31,142 bases of DNA from a virus. Below the pieces are notes generated by a model that was given only the letters and a program-made list of their open reading frames with translations, did not search any database and had not been told where the DNA came from. The stretch spans positions 315 to 31,456 of the IMG/VR virus record IMGVR_UViG_3300014819_000019. The stretch is one strand, 5' to 3'. Positions within the stretch are counted from its first letter, which is position 1; the number at the start of each line of letters is the position of its first letter. The position numbers and the translations under genes were made by a program. Below, piece after piece: positions 5,524-14,258 of the stretch.

Positions 5524-7590
5524 TTATTTTGTAATACAATCAATATTTTGTTCAATCTGCCCTTGTGGGACTGATTTTGGTTTTGGAGCTAGATTTGCTT
5601 TAATGATCGCACCAGATCCAGTTTCGGATTTGACAGTGAATGTGGGTAAGTCCGTAACAGTTTGAAGTGCTGTTGCTGGAGCTGGAGTTGTTGCCGTTAA
5701 AATATTTATTGGTTTGATCTTAGTGATCTTTCCATCAGGAGTTGTCTCAATGATATAAGTGTTTCCAATACCAATATTGTCTTGAACGATATCCGTATTT
5801 TTATATCCTGTTCCTGGATCAACTACATCAATATTTTCGACAATATGTTCTTCAGGTTCTGATCCAATCGGATAGTTTTCCCCTTCTGATACAATATAAA
5901 TCGAAGTTACTTCTCCGTTATCGTTAATCATAGCTCTTCCAATCGCGCCATATCCCTGATTACATGCATCGGTAATCTCAACAAATGGTGGAAAGTCATA
6001 TCCAGAACCACTATTAGTAATGATTGCTCCGATAACACTTCCTACAGTTCCAACAATTGATCCAAAAACAGGAATCGCAGTTGCACCAGAACCATTAGTT
6101 CCAAAGATATTAATTTTTGTTTTTCCGCAAGTTACTGGAGGTCCTGCATAACAGGCACCAACGATTCCCGCAAGACTTGGAGAACTAATACTAGAATTTA
6201 ATATTCCAAACATTCCGATGGAATTTGCCAAACCTCCAACAGATTCACCTAAAGTGATCGCAGATTGAGCAAGTGCATCTGCTTCATTTGCACTTTTAAG
6301 AATATCATCGATTGGAATTCCAGGATCTTGTTTTGCCCCTTTACCAATCTCCCATTGCTGTACATTTGAAGTATTATTTTGCGAAACTTCATTACAACTT
6401 AAACTACCAATCAATCCTCCGATTAAAGAAGAATTGCCACGAAGAAATCCAGTAACAGAAAAACCTCCAGAGATTTTAGAAACTGCTTGCATCGCAGAGG
6501 AAATTTGACTTCCTACTCCACCAATTACAAAATTTACAAGAGATGCAACAAACTGTGTTGCCACACAAGAAACAAAGTTGGAAACGTTGTTTACGACTGA
6601 ACTTAAAACAGATCCGATTGTTCCTGCGATGGTTCCAAGAATTTTATTTGCAATACAAGGCAATAGGTTTTGAATTTCTGAAATTGGTTTGACAAGTGCT
6701 GCTTGAGCGGCAACTCCTGCTCTATGAGCAAATGCAGGAATCTTTGTTGCTGCAAGTACAGTCGAATAAACAGTTTTATATAATGCCTTTAACCCAGCAT
6801 TTAACACGGGTGCCATTCCTTGATATAAACCATTAATCATTGATCCAACAAGACCCGATGATATTTTTTGAATCTTTGCTGTAACTTTCTTAATCTCTTT
6901 GTTGATTAAATCTTTAACTCTTCCAGCAGCATTTTTAATGTCACTCGTGATCTTTTGAATCTTTTGAACCAGATTATTAACTTCAGTTGTAATCTTATTA
7001 ATGAATGAACTTGGAGATGTAGTTGCAAAAGATACAATATCACCAATACCTCTAAAATATGAAACTTCTTTAGGTCCTATGCTTTGTGCCTGTTGCGTTG
7101 AAACGTTTCTTGGGGCTTTTGCAGAAGCGGCGTTCTGTTCGTTTGTTTCATTTTTAGGATTACGAGATCCATCATTTTTAATCTTATCAGTATATCCAGT
7201 AAAAGGAATAAATGGTCCTCTGTAATCTGTAGAAGGAACTTGTGATGTTCTACCAAAGCAACCTACAATGACTGGGATTTGAGCATTGTCTCCGTCCATG
7301 AAAAATCCAAATACTGTATCACCTGGATGCAGTTTAACATTTGAACCACTATTTGCTGCACCAGTTCCTGCAGTTGTTGGCAGAAGAACTTGTGCCCAAG
7401 GTAAATCTTCATCTGGAAGTTCTACAGCACTATAGGGATGATAACCCATAATACGAACTTTAGACCTATTTCCCCACCCACCCCCATTTACTTGATTTCC
7501 TTGAGCACTGACCTGGGGAATCTGACCGATCCACCAACGGAATCCGTCTCTACCTACAAACTTACTTTGAACTAAAGAACTGTCTAACAT
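5524..7590 (-). CDS. gp5: Baseplate hub protein with gp5-type OB fold, no lysozyme domain
   Basis: 688 residues. Residues about 10-115 match the T4 gp5 N-terminal OB domain: FVGRDGFRWWIGQIP, KVRIMGYHPYSAV, LPWAQVLLPTTAG, GDTVFGFFMDGDNAQIPVIV, GCFGR. T4 gp5 continues into a lysozyme; here that domain is missing. Residues about 185-480 are long amphipathic helices and small-residue hydrophobic stretches. The C-terminal third has two units of the form GSGYDFPPFVEI ... GAIGRAMI ... VTSIYIVSEGENY, a repeat seen in other cyanophage structural proteins. It follows the gp27-like hub gene by two bases, as gp5 partners gp27 in T4. The peptidoglycan hydrolase function seems to be supplied by the gene at 8937-10880. 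Confidence 0.8.
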   Translation of the reverse strand: MLDSSLVQSKFVGRDGFRWWIGQIPQVSAQGNQVNGGGWGNRSKVRIMGYHPYSAVELPDEDLPWAQVLLPTTAGTGAANSGSNVKLHPGDTVFGFFMDGDNAQIPVIVGCFGRTSQVPSTDYRGPFIPFTGYTDKIKNDGSRNPKNETNEQNAASAKAPRNVSTQQAQSIGPKEVSYFRGIGDIVSFATTSPSSFINKITTEVNNLVQKIQKITSDIKNAAGRVKDLINKEIKKVTAKIQKISSGLVGSMINGLYQGMAPVLNAGLKALYKTVYSTVLAATKIPAFAHRAGVAAQAALVKPISEIQNLLPCIANKILGTIAGTIGSVLSSVVNNVSNFVSCVATQFVASLVNFVIGGVGSQISSAMQAVSKISGGFSVTGFLRGNSSLIGGLIGSLSCNEVSQNNTSNVQQWEIGKGAKQDPGIPIDDILKSANEADALAQSAITLGESVGGLANSIGMFGILNSSISSPSLAGIVGACYAGPPVTCGKTKINIFGTNGSGATAIPVFGSIVGTVGSVIGAIITNSGSGYDFPPFVEITDACNQGYGAIGRAMINDNGEVTSIYIVSEGENYPIGSEPEEHIVENIDVVDPGTGYKNTDIVQDNIGIGNTYIIETTPDGKITKIKPINILTATTPAPATALQTVTDLPTFTVKSETGSGAIIKANLAPKPKSVPQGQIEQNIDCITK

Positions 7591-7592
7591 TT

Positions 7593-8936
7593 TTATTTCT
7601 TATTGTTTGTTCCGTATCGACCAAATGTATCACGTATTAAAGACATTGATGTATAAGACCCATTAGTATCAAAATGATGACATAACTCTTTAATCATATA
7701 TAGACCACTTTGTTCCTGATCAAACTCTTTTCCGTTTCCACTTGCAATTTTAGGAAACTCACATTCAATCAAATCACCAGCACGAAGATTTGTATTTGAT
7801 GGAATAATCATACTCACAGTCTGAGTAAACAAAACATTATATCTCATCAAAGACTGAGATTGATATTTAAAAGGATCGGAGTTTATATCTGTCGAAACAT
7901 CCTTTTCTATTGTTCCAACATCTAGAATTTGAGTCAAAATCCTTGATGGAAGATCTCCTAATGTCTGATCTGAACCTGGTGAAACTTTAGGAAGTTCAAC
8001 TTTTTTGCCTAGATTCTTTGAATCATTTACATAATTTTCTAACTTGAAGACTCCTTTATCAGGAGGAGTAAAATTAAAGGTTAGAGGATTGAAAAAGATT
8101 CTATAACTCGAATATGTTCCTAGTCTTAACTTTTCAAGAAGATTTTGATTCCGATTGATTGAATAAGACATAATATTGAAAGAGGTGTCTTCATCTTCAG
8201 GCGATTTAACAACTTGAGTATAAGTATATTTTGCCTTTGCATCTTGCGTGATTAGGTTATCAATTGATTTAAAATTAAAACCACTTTTTGTTTGATAAAA
8301 TACAAATCCAGCAGTTGCATCTTTAGAAGATAAATCTGGAACTGACTTTGATGCTAACCAAACTAGAACACTAAAGGGTTTTCTAAGATTACCAATAAAT
8401 CCATATTTGTTTTGTGTTTTGTCAATATCTAAAGGTTTTTTTGTTTTGAGTATATTTTTGATGATGTCTTCAACTGATGCAGAAATTGTTGAGGATGATG
8501 GATATTTTTTTCCAACTCTTACAGTTTCATTTGTGATTGCTTCTCTTGAAACAAGATTCAATACAAAGACTTCTCTTTGACTCTGGCTTATTACGTTTGA
8601 TATACTCGAAACATAAAGATAATCATCTATATTTTTTGAAAAATCTAATCCAGGATTTGTGGGTGAGTTTCCTGCAATCTTCATTAAAACTCTTTCTCCA
8701 CCTCTCAATGGAAGACCATTATAAATCGTTTGAAACTGACCATCAGGATTTCCTTGATTATTAGATCCTTGAATCGAATCCCCAGTATTTGCAACGATTA
8801 TTTTTGCTGTGATTGTCGGAGAAAAAATGTCTTCATAATAATCTATTGAAATCGTACCAGATTTAATATCAACCGATTTCTTTTGATCATTTGATTCAAT
8901 CACCAGTTCTTCGTATATAGATTTTTTTGCTGACAT
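7593..8936 (-). CDS. Baseplate hub protein, gp27-like
   Basis: 447 residues, a little longer than T4 gp27 (391). The N terminus (DIKSGTISIDYYEDIFSPTITAKIIV) is typical of the first tube-like domain of phage hub proteins, followed by YVSSISNVISQSQREVFVLNLVS with the expected beta pattern. The C-terminal part (LRAGDLIECEFPKI, then SGLYMIKELCHHF) resembles the hub segment that supports the OB-fold spike. The position directly before the gp5-like gene supports pairing of the two proteins. It would adapt the sixfold tube to the threefold spike. I assign gp27 by context and pattern, not by residue-level certainty. Confidence 0.7.
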   Translation of the reverse strand: MSAKKSIYEELVIESNDQKKSVDIKSGTISIDYYEDIFSPTITAKIIVANTGDSIQGSNNQGNPDGQFQTIYNGLPLRGGERVLMKIAGNSPTNPGLDFSKNIDDYLYVSSISNVISQSQREVFVLNLVSREAITNETVRVGKKYPSSSTISASVEDIIKNILKTKKPLDIDKTQNKYGFIGNLRKPFSVLVWLASKSVPDLSSKDATAGFVFYQTKSGFNFKSIDNLITQDAKAKYTYTQVVKSPEDEDTSFNIMSYSINRNQNLLEKLRLGTYSSYRIFFNPLTFNFTPPDKGVFKLENYVNDSKNLGKKVELPKVSPGSDQTLGDLPSRILTQILDVGTIEKDVSTDINSDPFKYQSQSLMRYNVLFTQTVSMIIPSNTNLRAGDLIECEFPKIASGNGKEFDQEQSGLYMIKELCHHFDTNGSYTSMSLIRDTFGRYGTNNKK

Positions 8937-10880
8937 TTATGTATAAGCTAGTTCGAGTAATAATCTTTGAGTTGTAATTATATTTAACATCGTTAATGGA
9001 TCAGATTTGTCAGAAAATGGTGGGGAAGATTCTTCTCTCACTATTTTAGGAGTTTGTGCTTGTGGAGTTGATGGTTGTTGAAGAACAATTGAAGGTCCAC
9101 TTCTATCTGGTGCTGCAGTTGTCGTAGCAAGACGTTGTTGAGGAGTTCTTGTTGGTGCAATCTGAGCCTTTTCTTTTGGCGCTGGAGGAGCAACAAATCC
9201 TTTTGGTGCAGTTCTACCAAATATGAGAAACTCAATATAAGGACTAGGATCTCTATCTCCACCATATGCAAGTTGGTTTGGCGTTTCACTAAATCCGTGT
9301 GCTTCAATATGCACATGCGGGCCAGTAGTTTTAGCTCCAGTATTACCACTTCTAGCAAAAGGAGTTCCTGCAGGAATATTTCCAGATTTAACTAATATTT
9401 CACTCAGGTGACCAAACCTTAACATTACACCTAAAGATGGAATTTTTATATCAATAAAGTTTCCATATCCATATTCTTTACTGGCAACATCAACAATTGC
9501 TGGATACTTACAAGAGATATAAGTTCCAACATCCATACCAATATCAAGACCTCCGTGCCATCCTCCTCTTCTAGGTCCTCTTAAACTTGTAACCGTTCCA
9601 ACATTTTGAATATTAGTTCCTACTGTTAATCTTTTTTGTCTGTCAATAACTGGAGTTCCTGCTACGGGTCCTGCCGTAGGTTGTGGAGAAGGTGCTTGTG
9701 TTTCCTGTGGTATTTTGTTCTCAACTCCCCCAGGTTTAAAGGACTTAATAAACTGGTTATGTTTTCTTCTTCTTTCGGTATAGACTCCTGAATATGGGTT
9801 TTCCCAGTTTCTCATCCACCAATCTGCTGCTTCTTCCGCAGAAGAAAATGGTGTTTTTAAAAATGCTGGACCTGCACCCTCACCAATTGCATATTTTATT
9901 TGCCCCTTCCAGTTAGTTTTGTAATCAGGAACATTTTGAAGAAATGCATTTTTTCTTGATGCTTCTGAATATTGAAATAACCCAATACCAGGCCCATCTG
10001 GTTGTTTACTGTCTATTCTAAATTCACTTTCTCCCTTAATGTTTGCTAGAATACCAAGGGCATGTATGTGATTAACACCAAGTTGACGCAAATATGAATA
10101 TCCAGATTGTGGATTTAGAACTTTACCGCCGCCAGTTGTTTCTTGCCCTCTAGGTGGTTTATATGTTGTTCCTGGAGAAGAAGGTCCTGGAGAAGAAGGT
10201 CCTGGAGAAGAAGGTGGTGGTGCTGATGGTTCCCCTTCCCCATCCTTAGGAGCACCAAAATCCAAAGGTTCTCTCAAAACATCTAATGCATCTTCTATTG
10301 AACTACTCATTATTTTAAATCCATAAGTCATCGAATCCATTGATCTTTTAACACGATTAGATGAATCTCCAAAGTCAAAGTTGACTAAATCTGCAAGACC
10401 ACTCCCAATTAAAGATCCAAATCCAGATAAAGTTGTTGTTATTCCAGTTATAAATCCCCCCAAAACACTAACTGTTTTTTGTATTTTTTTGATTAGAGCT
10501 TCTGCAAGTTTAATAATTCCTGGTAGATTATTGATGATCCATCCAGTCAAAACAGTTCCTACAAAATCAAAAATTCTTCCTAAAAATCCTCTAGTGCTTG
10601 CAGCAATGACTTTTCCTTGCCTTTTAACTGCTCCACCAATTCCAGATGCCTCAATAATATCTTCTTGTTCTCTTCTTCTTGCAGATTCTCTTCTTTTTTG
10701 AAAAAGAAAGTTATCTCTTGATATTGATTCTCTTTTGAATCTTGTTTGCTTAAAAAGAATAGTGTTTGCGGTTTGTGCAGACTTTTTTGCTTGTGAAACT
10801 CCTTTTTGAAAAGAAGAAACACTTTTATTAATATTCGAAATATCTATTGCCGATTTATAGGTAGATTGTGCAACTGCCAT
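8937..10880 (-). CDS. Tail hub protein with lysozyme-like and M23 peptidase domains
   Basis: 647 residues. Residues 1-200 are helical with a hydrophobic stretch (FVGTVLTGWIINNLPGIIKL, 106-125). A P/S/G linker follows at 219-238. Residues 258-385 look like a phage-tail lysozyme (GYSYLRQLGVNHIHALGILA, NIKGESEF with Glu284 as likely catalyst, GPGIGLFQYS). Residues 428-535 form a LytM/M23 endopeptidase: HGGLDIG gives His442 and Asp446, His491 is in FGHLSE, and His522/His524 in GPHVHIE. Both glycan and peptide bonds of peptidoglycan could be cut during injection. In T4 this role is held by the gp5 lysozyme, absent here. The gene ends one base before the gp27-like gene. Confidence 0.88.
   Translation of the reverse strand: MAVAQSTYKSAIDISNINKSVSSFQKGVSQAKKSAQTANTILFKQTRFKRESISRDNFLFQKRRESARRREQEDIIEASGIGGAVKRQGKVIAASTRGFLGRIFDFVGTVLTGWIINNLPGIIKLAEALIKKIQKTVSVLGGFITGITTTLSGFGSLIGSGLADLVNFDFGDSSNRVKRSMDSMTYGFKIMSSSIEDALDVLREPLDFGAPKDGEGEPSAPPPSSPGPSSPGPSSPGTTYKPPRGQETTGGGKVLNPQSGYSYLRQLGVNHIHALGILANIKGESEFRIDSKQPDGPGIGLFQYSEASRKNAFLQNVPDYKTNWKGQIKYAIGEGAGPAFLKTPFSSAEEAADWWMRNWENPYSGVYTERRRKHNQFIKSFKPGGVENKIPQETQAPSPQPTAGPVAGTPVIDRQKRLTVGTNIQNVGTVTSLRGPRRGGWHGGLDIGMDVGTYISCKYPAIVDVASKEYGYGNFIDIKIPSLGVMLRFGHLSEILVKSGNIPAGTPFARSGNTGAKTTGPHVHIEAHGFSETPNQLAYGGDRDPSPYIEFLIFGRTAPKGFVAPPAPKEKAQIAPTRTPQQRLATTTAAPDRSGPSIVLQQPSTPQAQTPKIVREESSPPFSDKSDPLTMLNIITTQRLLLELAYT
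10171..10215 (-). repeat. Three perfect 15-bp tandem repeats encoding PSSPG linker
   Basis: Three identical copies of CCTGGAGAAGAAGGT (plus-strand sense) encode the repeated PSSPG linker between the helical N-terminal region and the lysozyme domain. Perfect identity suggests recent slippage, so linker length probably varies between relatives. Confidence 0.9.
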
Positions 10881-10881
10881 T

Positions 10882-12453
10882 TTAGAATACTACATTATAG
10901 TTCATTTGAGAAAATAACACGTACATATTATCTGGATTTGATGCCGAAATATTAGGCACAGAGTTTGCTTGTCCACCAGTGTTTCCAGATGGAGCATATT
11001 GTATTTCTTGTTGGGATGGAGGTACTACTACAACATTTGGTTTTGCTTTTGGTAACGGGCCAACAGTTGTTGATTTTTCGACAGAACCTTCTGATTTGAG
11101 TGGTTGTACTAATGCTTCAGAATTAAATATAACGGATGCATTTGAAGAAGTTATAGAAGGAAATGTCACACTTGTCTGAGTTCCCTCTGGTTTTTGCGAT
11201 TCTTGAACATTTTGATTTTGTTGATCTTGAGCGTTTATTTGGCCCAAAGATAAATTCATGGTTCCATACTTTGGTTTTTGACTAAAATCTTGTTCCGTTT
11301 CTTTTTTTTGCGATTTTTGTTCAACTTTTGGTGTTACTGGTTGTGCTTTTGCGGATGTTCCTAAAAACTTATCAGAAAGACCTTTACTAAACTCCTCACC
11401 TTTACCATATGCAAGGGCACCAGCAACAACTCCACTTCCAGGAATTGGAATTGCAGATCCTAGTGTAAATGCCGCCGCCGATGTTAACATTCCACCAACT
11501 GTTCCTGCAACTGCCCTCTTTGGATCTTCTCCTTTCGAAATATCATAAGCAGTAAATGCAGATCCAGTTAAAAGGGGAAGACCAAAACCTCTTGCTGCTC
11601 CCCCTAATCTAGAAAATGCTCTTTTACCTATACCAAGAATTCCTCCTTCTACTTCTCCTTTAGCAGTACCTTTTATGGCGGATTCTACCGCAGTGGCTTT
11701 TCCACCCCCTCCTCCAGTTGGTTTAGATTCTTTTGGTTTTAGTCCAAATGTTTCCGCAAGTTTTACCCCAGCACCCTTAACAGCATTTAAAAGTGCTTCT
11801 ATTGGTTTTACAAATAAATTTTTACGAACCGCATTAAATATAGAACCTACTGTTCTGGAAACTATACTCGTTAAAAGGGAAAATCCACCTCTTAAGGCAA
11901 GATATATTCCACCAATGATCGCAATATTTTTAAGGACATTATTTCTAATTCCTTCAAGTTTTTTTTGGTTATTTTGACCAAGTGCTCTTAGAGTTTCAAT
12001 ACCTTGATTGATTAACCAACCACTCAAAAGAGTTATAAAGAATCCTTGTAAACTTACAAAAATTCTTTGTGCTTTTTGTGATATTTTTTGAGCAGGAGCA
12101 AGAAGTGCAGATTGCATCTTTCTTTCGATAATGCTCTCTTTTCCAGACCTTAATGCTTGTTCAGCAAGAATTCTTTCTTGATTTTGTTTTAATATTTCTC
12201 TTTGTCTCTCTAAACCAGAATCAGTTGCAATAGAATTCGAAAGCACACCCAAGGATGCACTCAAATCTCTCATTTGCTGAGAAATACCAGTCAGTTGATT
12301 TGAGATCGTTGCAAGAGCAAGTTGGTTTCTATTTAAGGCTGCAGTTTCTCCAGAGTTTTCGGCAGAAGCAGCATTAGATCTAAAAGCACTAGAAGATATA
12401 GTTCTTCTAGCTACTCTAATACCCCCCAGTATTGGTGATGAAAACTCAGCCAT
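10882..12453 (-). CDS. Putative tape-measure or hub protein with membrane-active segments
   Basis: 523 residues. The N terminus contains coiled-coil-prone sequence (LATISNQLTGISQQMRDLSA, ERQREILKQNQERILAEQA). Hydrophobic segments follow at about 135-160 (IFVSLQGFFITLLSGWLI) and 175-200 (NIAIIGGIYLALRGGFSLL), then a glycine/alanine-rich hydrophobic region (TAYDISKGEDPKRAVAGTVG, TLGSAIPIPGSGVVAGALAY). The C terminus is disordered and Q/P-rich. Long helices plus membrane-insertable segments fit a tape-measure or pilot protein, and no other gene in the tail operon is a better gp29 counterpart. It shares the motif G...(T/S)GW.IN with the hydrolase encoded next. The start overlaps the previous gene by eight bases. 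Confidence 0.6.
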   Translation of the reverse strand: MAEFSSPILGGIRVARRTISSSAFRSNAASAENSGETAALNRNQLALATISNQLTGISQQMRDLSASLGVLSNSIATDSGLERQREILKQNQERILAEQALRSGKESIIERKMQSALLAPAQKISQKAQRIFVSLQGFFITLLSGWLINQGIETLRALGQNNQKKLEGIRNNVLKNIAIIGGIYLALRGGFSLLTSIVSRTVGSIFNAVRKNLFVKPIEALLNAVKGAGVKLAETFGLKPKESKPTGGGGGKATAVESAIKGTAKGEVEGGILGIGKRAFSRLGGAARGFGLPLLTGSAFTAYDISKGEDPKRAVAGTVGGMLTSAAAFTLGSAIPIPGSGVVAGALAYGKGEEFSKGLSDKFLGTSAKAQPVTPKVEQKSQKKETEQDFSQKPKYGTMNLSLGQINAQDQQNQNVQESQKPEGTQTSVTFPSITSSNASVIFNSEALVQPLKSEGSVEKSTTVGPLPKAKPNVVVVPPSQQEIQYAPSGNTGGQANSVPNISASNPDNMYVLFSQMNYNVVF

Positions 12454-12622
12454 TTGAAATGCCGTTCTTTAGATTTTCTTCTTCAATGTACTGTTGGAGA
12501 AGAGATAAGTAAATTTCTCTTTCCCAAGGAATCATATTTTCTAGTTCTGTCAAGCTATATTTATGATGCTGCATCAAGGCAAAATTAACTTTATAGTATG
12601 ACGCAAGATCTTCATGCGCCAT
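12446..12622 (-). CDS. Small tail-operon protein, possible tail assembly chaperone
   Basis: 58 residues from ATG 12622, two bases after the gp26 stop, and overlapping the tape-measure-like gene start by eight bases, so translation is probably coupled. The sequence contains YYKVNFALMQHHKYSLTELE, NMIPWEREIYLSLLQQYIEE, a helical pattern seen in small tail-assembly chaperones (the E/G/G-T type encoded just before the tape measure). I recall a similar small gene at this place in cyanomyoviruses, sometimes linked to gp51, but cannot confirm that name. The position between a hub gene and a tape measure is the main clue. Confidence 0.65.
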   Translation of the reverse strand: MAHEDLASYYKVNFALMQHHKYSLTELENMIPWEREIYLSLLQQYIEEENLKNGISNG

Positions 12623-12624
12623 AC

Positions 12625-13344
12625 TTATACGAAAAAAGAAGATAGCCCCTCTAAAACAACTTCGCTTTCTACACCAGTATTTGGATTTGTCACCTTGATG
12701 TTATGAGAAAGTTTTGGCATCGTATTAAAGAACTTTTCAATCTCTTTGAACTGTTTTGAACTGATTTGCTCTAAAAACTCTTTGAGTTCTTTTTTCGTGC
12801 AATCAGCAGCGGTCCAAGATTCTTCCTCAGAATAAACTTGTTCAATGCAAGAAGCAATCAAATCAAAAGTATCATCGACACTAATTTCGATACCAGTGGC
12901 AAAGTTACTTTTAATGAACTCATCCATCGAAGGATACTTCATTCGAAGAGTTAAGGAATCATCCAACTTAATATCTCTTGAGTGTTTAGGATCAAACTGA
13001 ACTTGGATCTCATCAAGAGAAATAAATGTGGGAACTTGAGTTTGATTATCATCTGGACACGTTACAAGAACTTCAACTTCTTCTCCAACTGATTTTCCGC
13101 GAATATTTAAAAACAAATATTCAATATCGAAAGTCGAAAGTTCATCAACCTTAATATCTTTTGTAAAAATACAATTTGTTATTACATCTTTAATCGCAGA
13201 TGCAATCTGACTTGTGTCCTCACTCTCCATAGCAATGATTAAAATCTTTTCTTCTTTAACTAGAAAAGGTCTATATTTAATTTTCTTTTTATTAGAAGGA
13301 ATTTCCAACTCATATGTTGGTGTTGCAATCTTTGGTAAAGGCAT
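12625..13344 (-). CDS. gp26: Baseplate hub subunit gp26
   Basis: 239 residues, slightly longer than T4 gp26 (208). The beginning (MPLPKIATPTYELEIPSNKK, KIKYRPFLVKEEKILIIAME) and the centre (FDIEYLFLNIRGKSVGEEVE) are characteristic of the T4 gp26 baseplate family (Pfam T4_baseplate), with the conserved Y.F.VKEE..L..A and I..D.E.LFL..R. In T4 it acts in hub assembly at the centre of the baseplate. A CTAAATAC late motif lies upstream over the stop codon of gp54, so it may start a separate late transcript. Confidence 0.85.
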   Translation of the reverse strand: MPLPKIATPTYELEIPSNKKKIKYRPFLVKEEKILIIAMESEDTSQIASAIKDVITNCIFTKDIKVDELSTFDIEYLFLNIRGKSVGEEVEVLVTCPDDNQTQVPTFISLDEIQVQFDPKHSRDIKLDDSLTLRMKYPSMDEFIKSNFATGIEISVDDTFDLIASCIEQVYSEEESWTAADCTKKELKEFLEQISSKQFKEIEKFFNTMPKLSHNIKVTNPNTGVESEVVLEGLSSFFV

Positions 13345-13370
13345 AATGACCTATAGAAATTTCAGTAAAA

Positions 13371-13378
13371 GTATTTAG
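13371..13378 (-). promoter_or_regulatory. Late promoter-like motif CTAAATAC before gp26
   Basis: The minus strand reads TTCTAAATACTTT, with the motif overlapping the TAA stop of gp54 and lying 27 bases upstream of the gp26 ATG. It is the same form as the two motifs in the divergent promoter at 14218-14258. Confidence 0.5.
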
Positions 13379-14217
13379 AACACTCTGCGGGTTCCAATAT
13401 CGATTGATTTTCCAGTTGATGCAGAGTTATTTGTCGAATATGAATATGGATCAACGATTGTGGGAATCACACTTCCTGGAGGTGTAATCGTTGCTCTCAC
13501 ACCGCTTTCATTTCCAAGAGATGCTCCAGTTCTATAGATTAAAGGTGTATTACTACTATTTGTGTATATGTTCTGTTGAGATACTCCATCACGATTATTA
13601 TCAGTTCCTTTGAACACATCAACACTTAGAGTTCTTCCACAAACATATCTATCATAGTTAAATGATACGGTTGTTTTTAAAATTTCTGATGTATTATAAG
13701 TGACTACAATTGAGTTAAGTGCTAAAGGAAAAAGACCATAAAAAGTATATTCCAAAGTTCTATTATAGTCTCTTTCAAACTTAACGATTTTTGTTTGATC
13801 AGTTTTATAATTTTCTGGATATTGCATTCTGAAAAAATATCCTTTATTATAAGGAGATGCTGTTGATGCTCCTGAAATATATTCCATCCAATGCTCTAAA
13901 AACTTCAGAGCTCTGTAATCTTTATCAACATAAAACTCTAAATCTATTTGTGTAAATGCGCGTGTATGAGCAAACTTTTCTGTAACTCCAGGAAAGTTTC
14001 CAACAATATCAGTTGTTGCAAAGGAACTTCCAGGCAGAGATGCAGAACTACACAAAAGTCCTACCGATTCTCCAATAAAAATGGGATCAATTCCACGATA
14101 AAACAAATAGGATCTTAATCCTCCAGACAAACCACCAAAATTCACTTGGTAATGTGATGTCTGGGCTAGATTTGTGAGTAATGGTTTAATCTGAGATATT
14201 TTGCGCGGAGTAGGCAC
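13375..14217 (-). CDS. gp54: Baseplate tail-tube initiator gp54
   Basis: 280 residues (T4 gp54 has 320). The start is GTG at 14217 (MPTPRKISQIKPLLTNLAQT). The body has the tail-tube fold pattern shared by gp19, gp48 and gp54: FLCSSASLPG-like SSASLPGSSFATTDIVGNFP, AHTRAFTQIDLEFYVDKDYR, LEHWMEYI, then YNRTLEYTFYGLFPLALNSI and VSFNYDRYV. It would sit on the hub and start tube polymerisation. It is the first gene of the minus-strand tail operon and diverges from gp4 across a palindromic promoter of 41 bases. Confidence 0.82.
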   Translation of the reverse strand: MPTPRKISQIKPLLTNLAQTSHYQVNFGGLSGGLRSYLFYRGIDPIFIGESVGLLCSSASLPGSSFATTDIVGNFPGVTEKFAHTRAFTQIDLEFYVDKDYRALKFLEHWMEYISGASTASPYNKGYFFRMQYPENYKTDQTKIVKFERDYNRTLEYTFYGLFPLALNSIVVTYNTSEILKTTVSFNYDRYVCGRTLSVDVFKGTDNNRDGVSQQNIYTNSSNTPLIYRTGASLGNESGVRATITPPGSVIPTIVDPYSYSTNNSASTGKSIDIGTRRVF

Positions 14218-14258
14218 TCTAAATACCTATTATAAAAGTTTTATTATAGATATTTAGA
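14218..14258. promoter_or_regulatory. Divergent late promoter pair in a 41-bp near-perfect palindrome
   Basis: CTAAATA on the plus strand at 14219-14225 and CTAAATA on the minus strand at 14251-14257 point toward each other; 18 of 20 symmetric base pairs match around 14238. Starts would fall near 14231 (plus, toward gp4) and 14245 (minus, toward gp54). The motif resembles the T4-type late promoter core. The palindrome ends at the A of the gp4 start codon and begins next to the gp54 GTG. Confidence 0.65.

Noticed and set aside
9041-9358. Minus-strand 105-codon frame inside the hydrolase gene
   Set aside because: It is an out-of-frame shadow, with leucine/glutamine-rich sequence typical of frame-shifted reading, and it overlaps the M23 domain with intact catalytic residues.
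10381-11977. Plus-strand reading frames of 66-106 codons opposite the tail proteins
   Set aside because: They are antisense to well-supported genes and have no start signals or recognisable domains.
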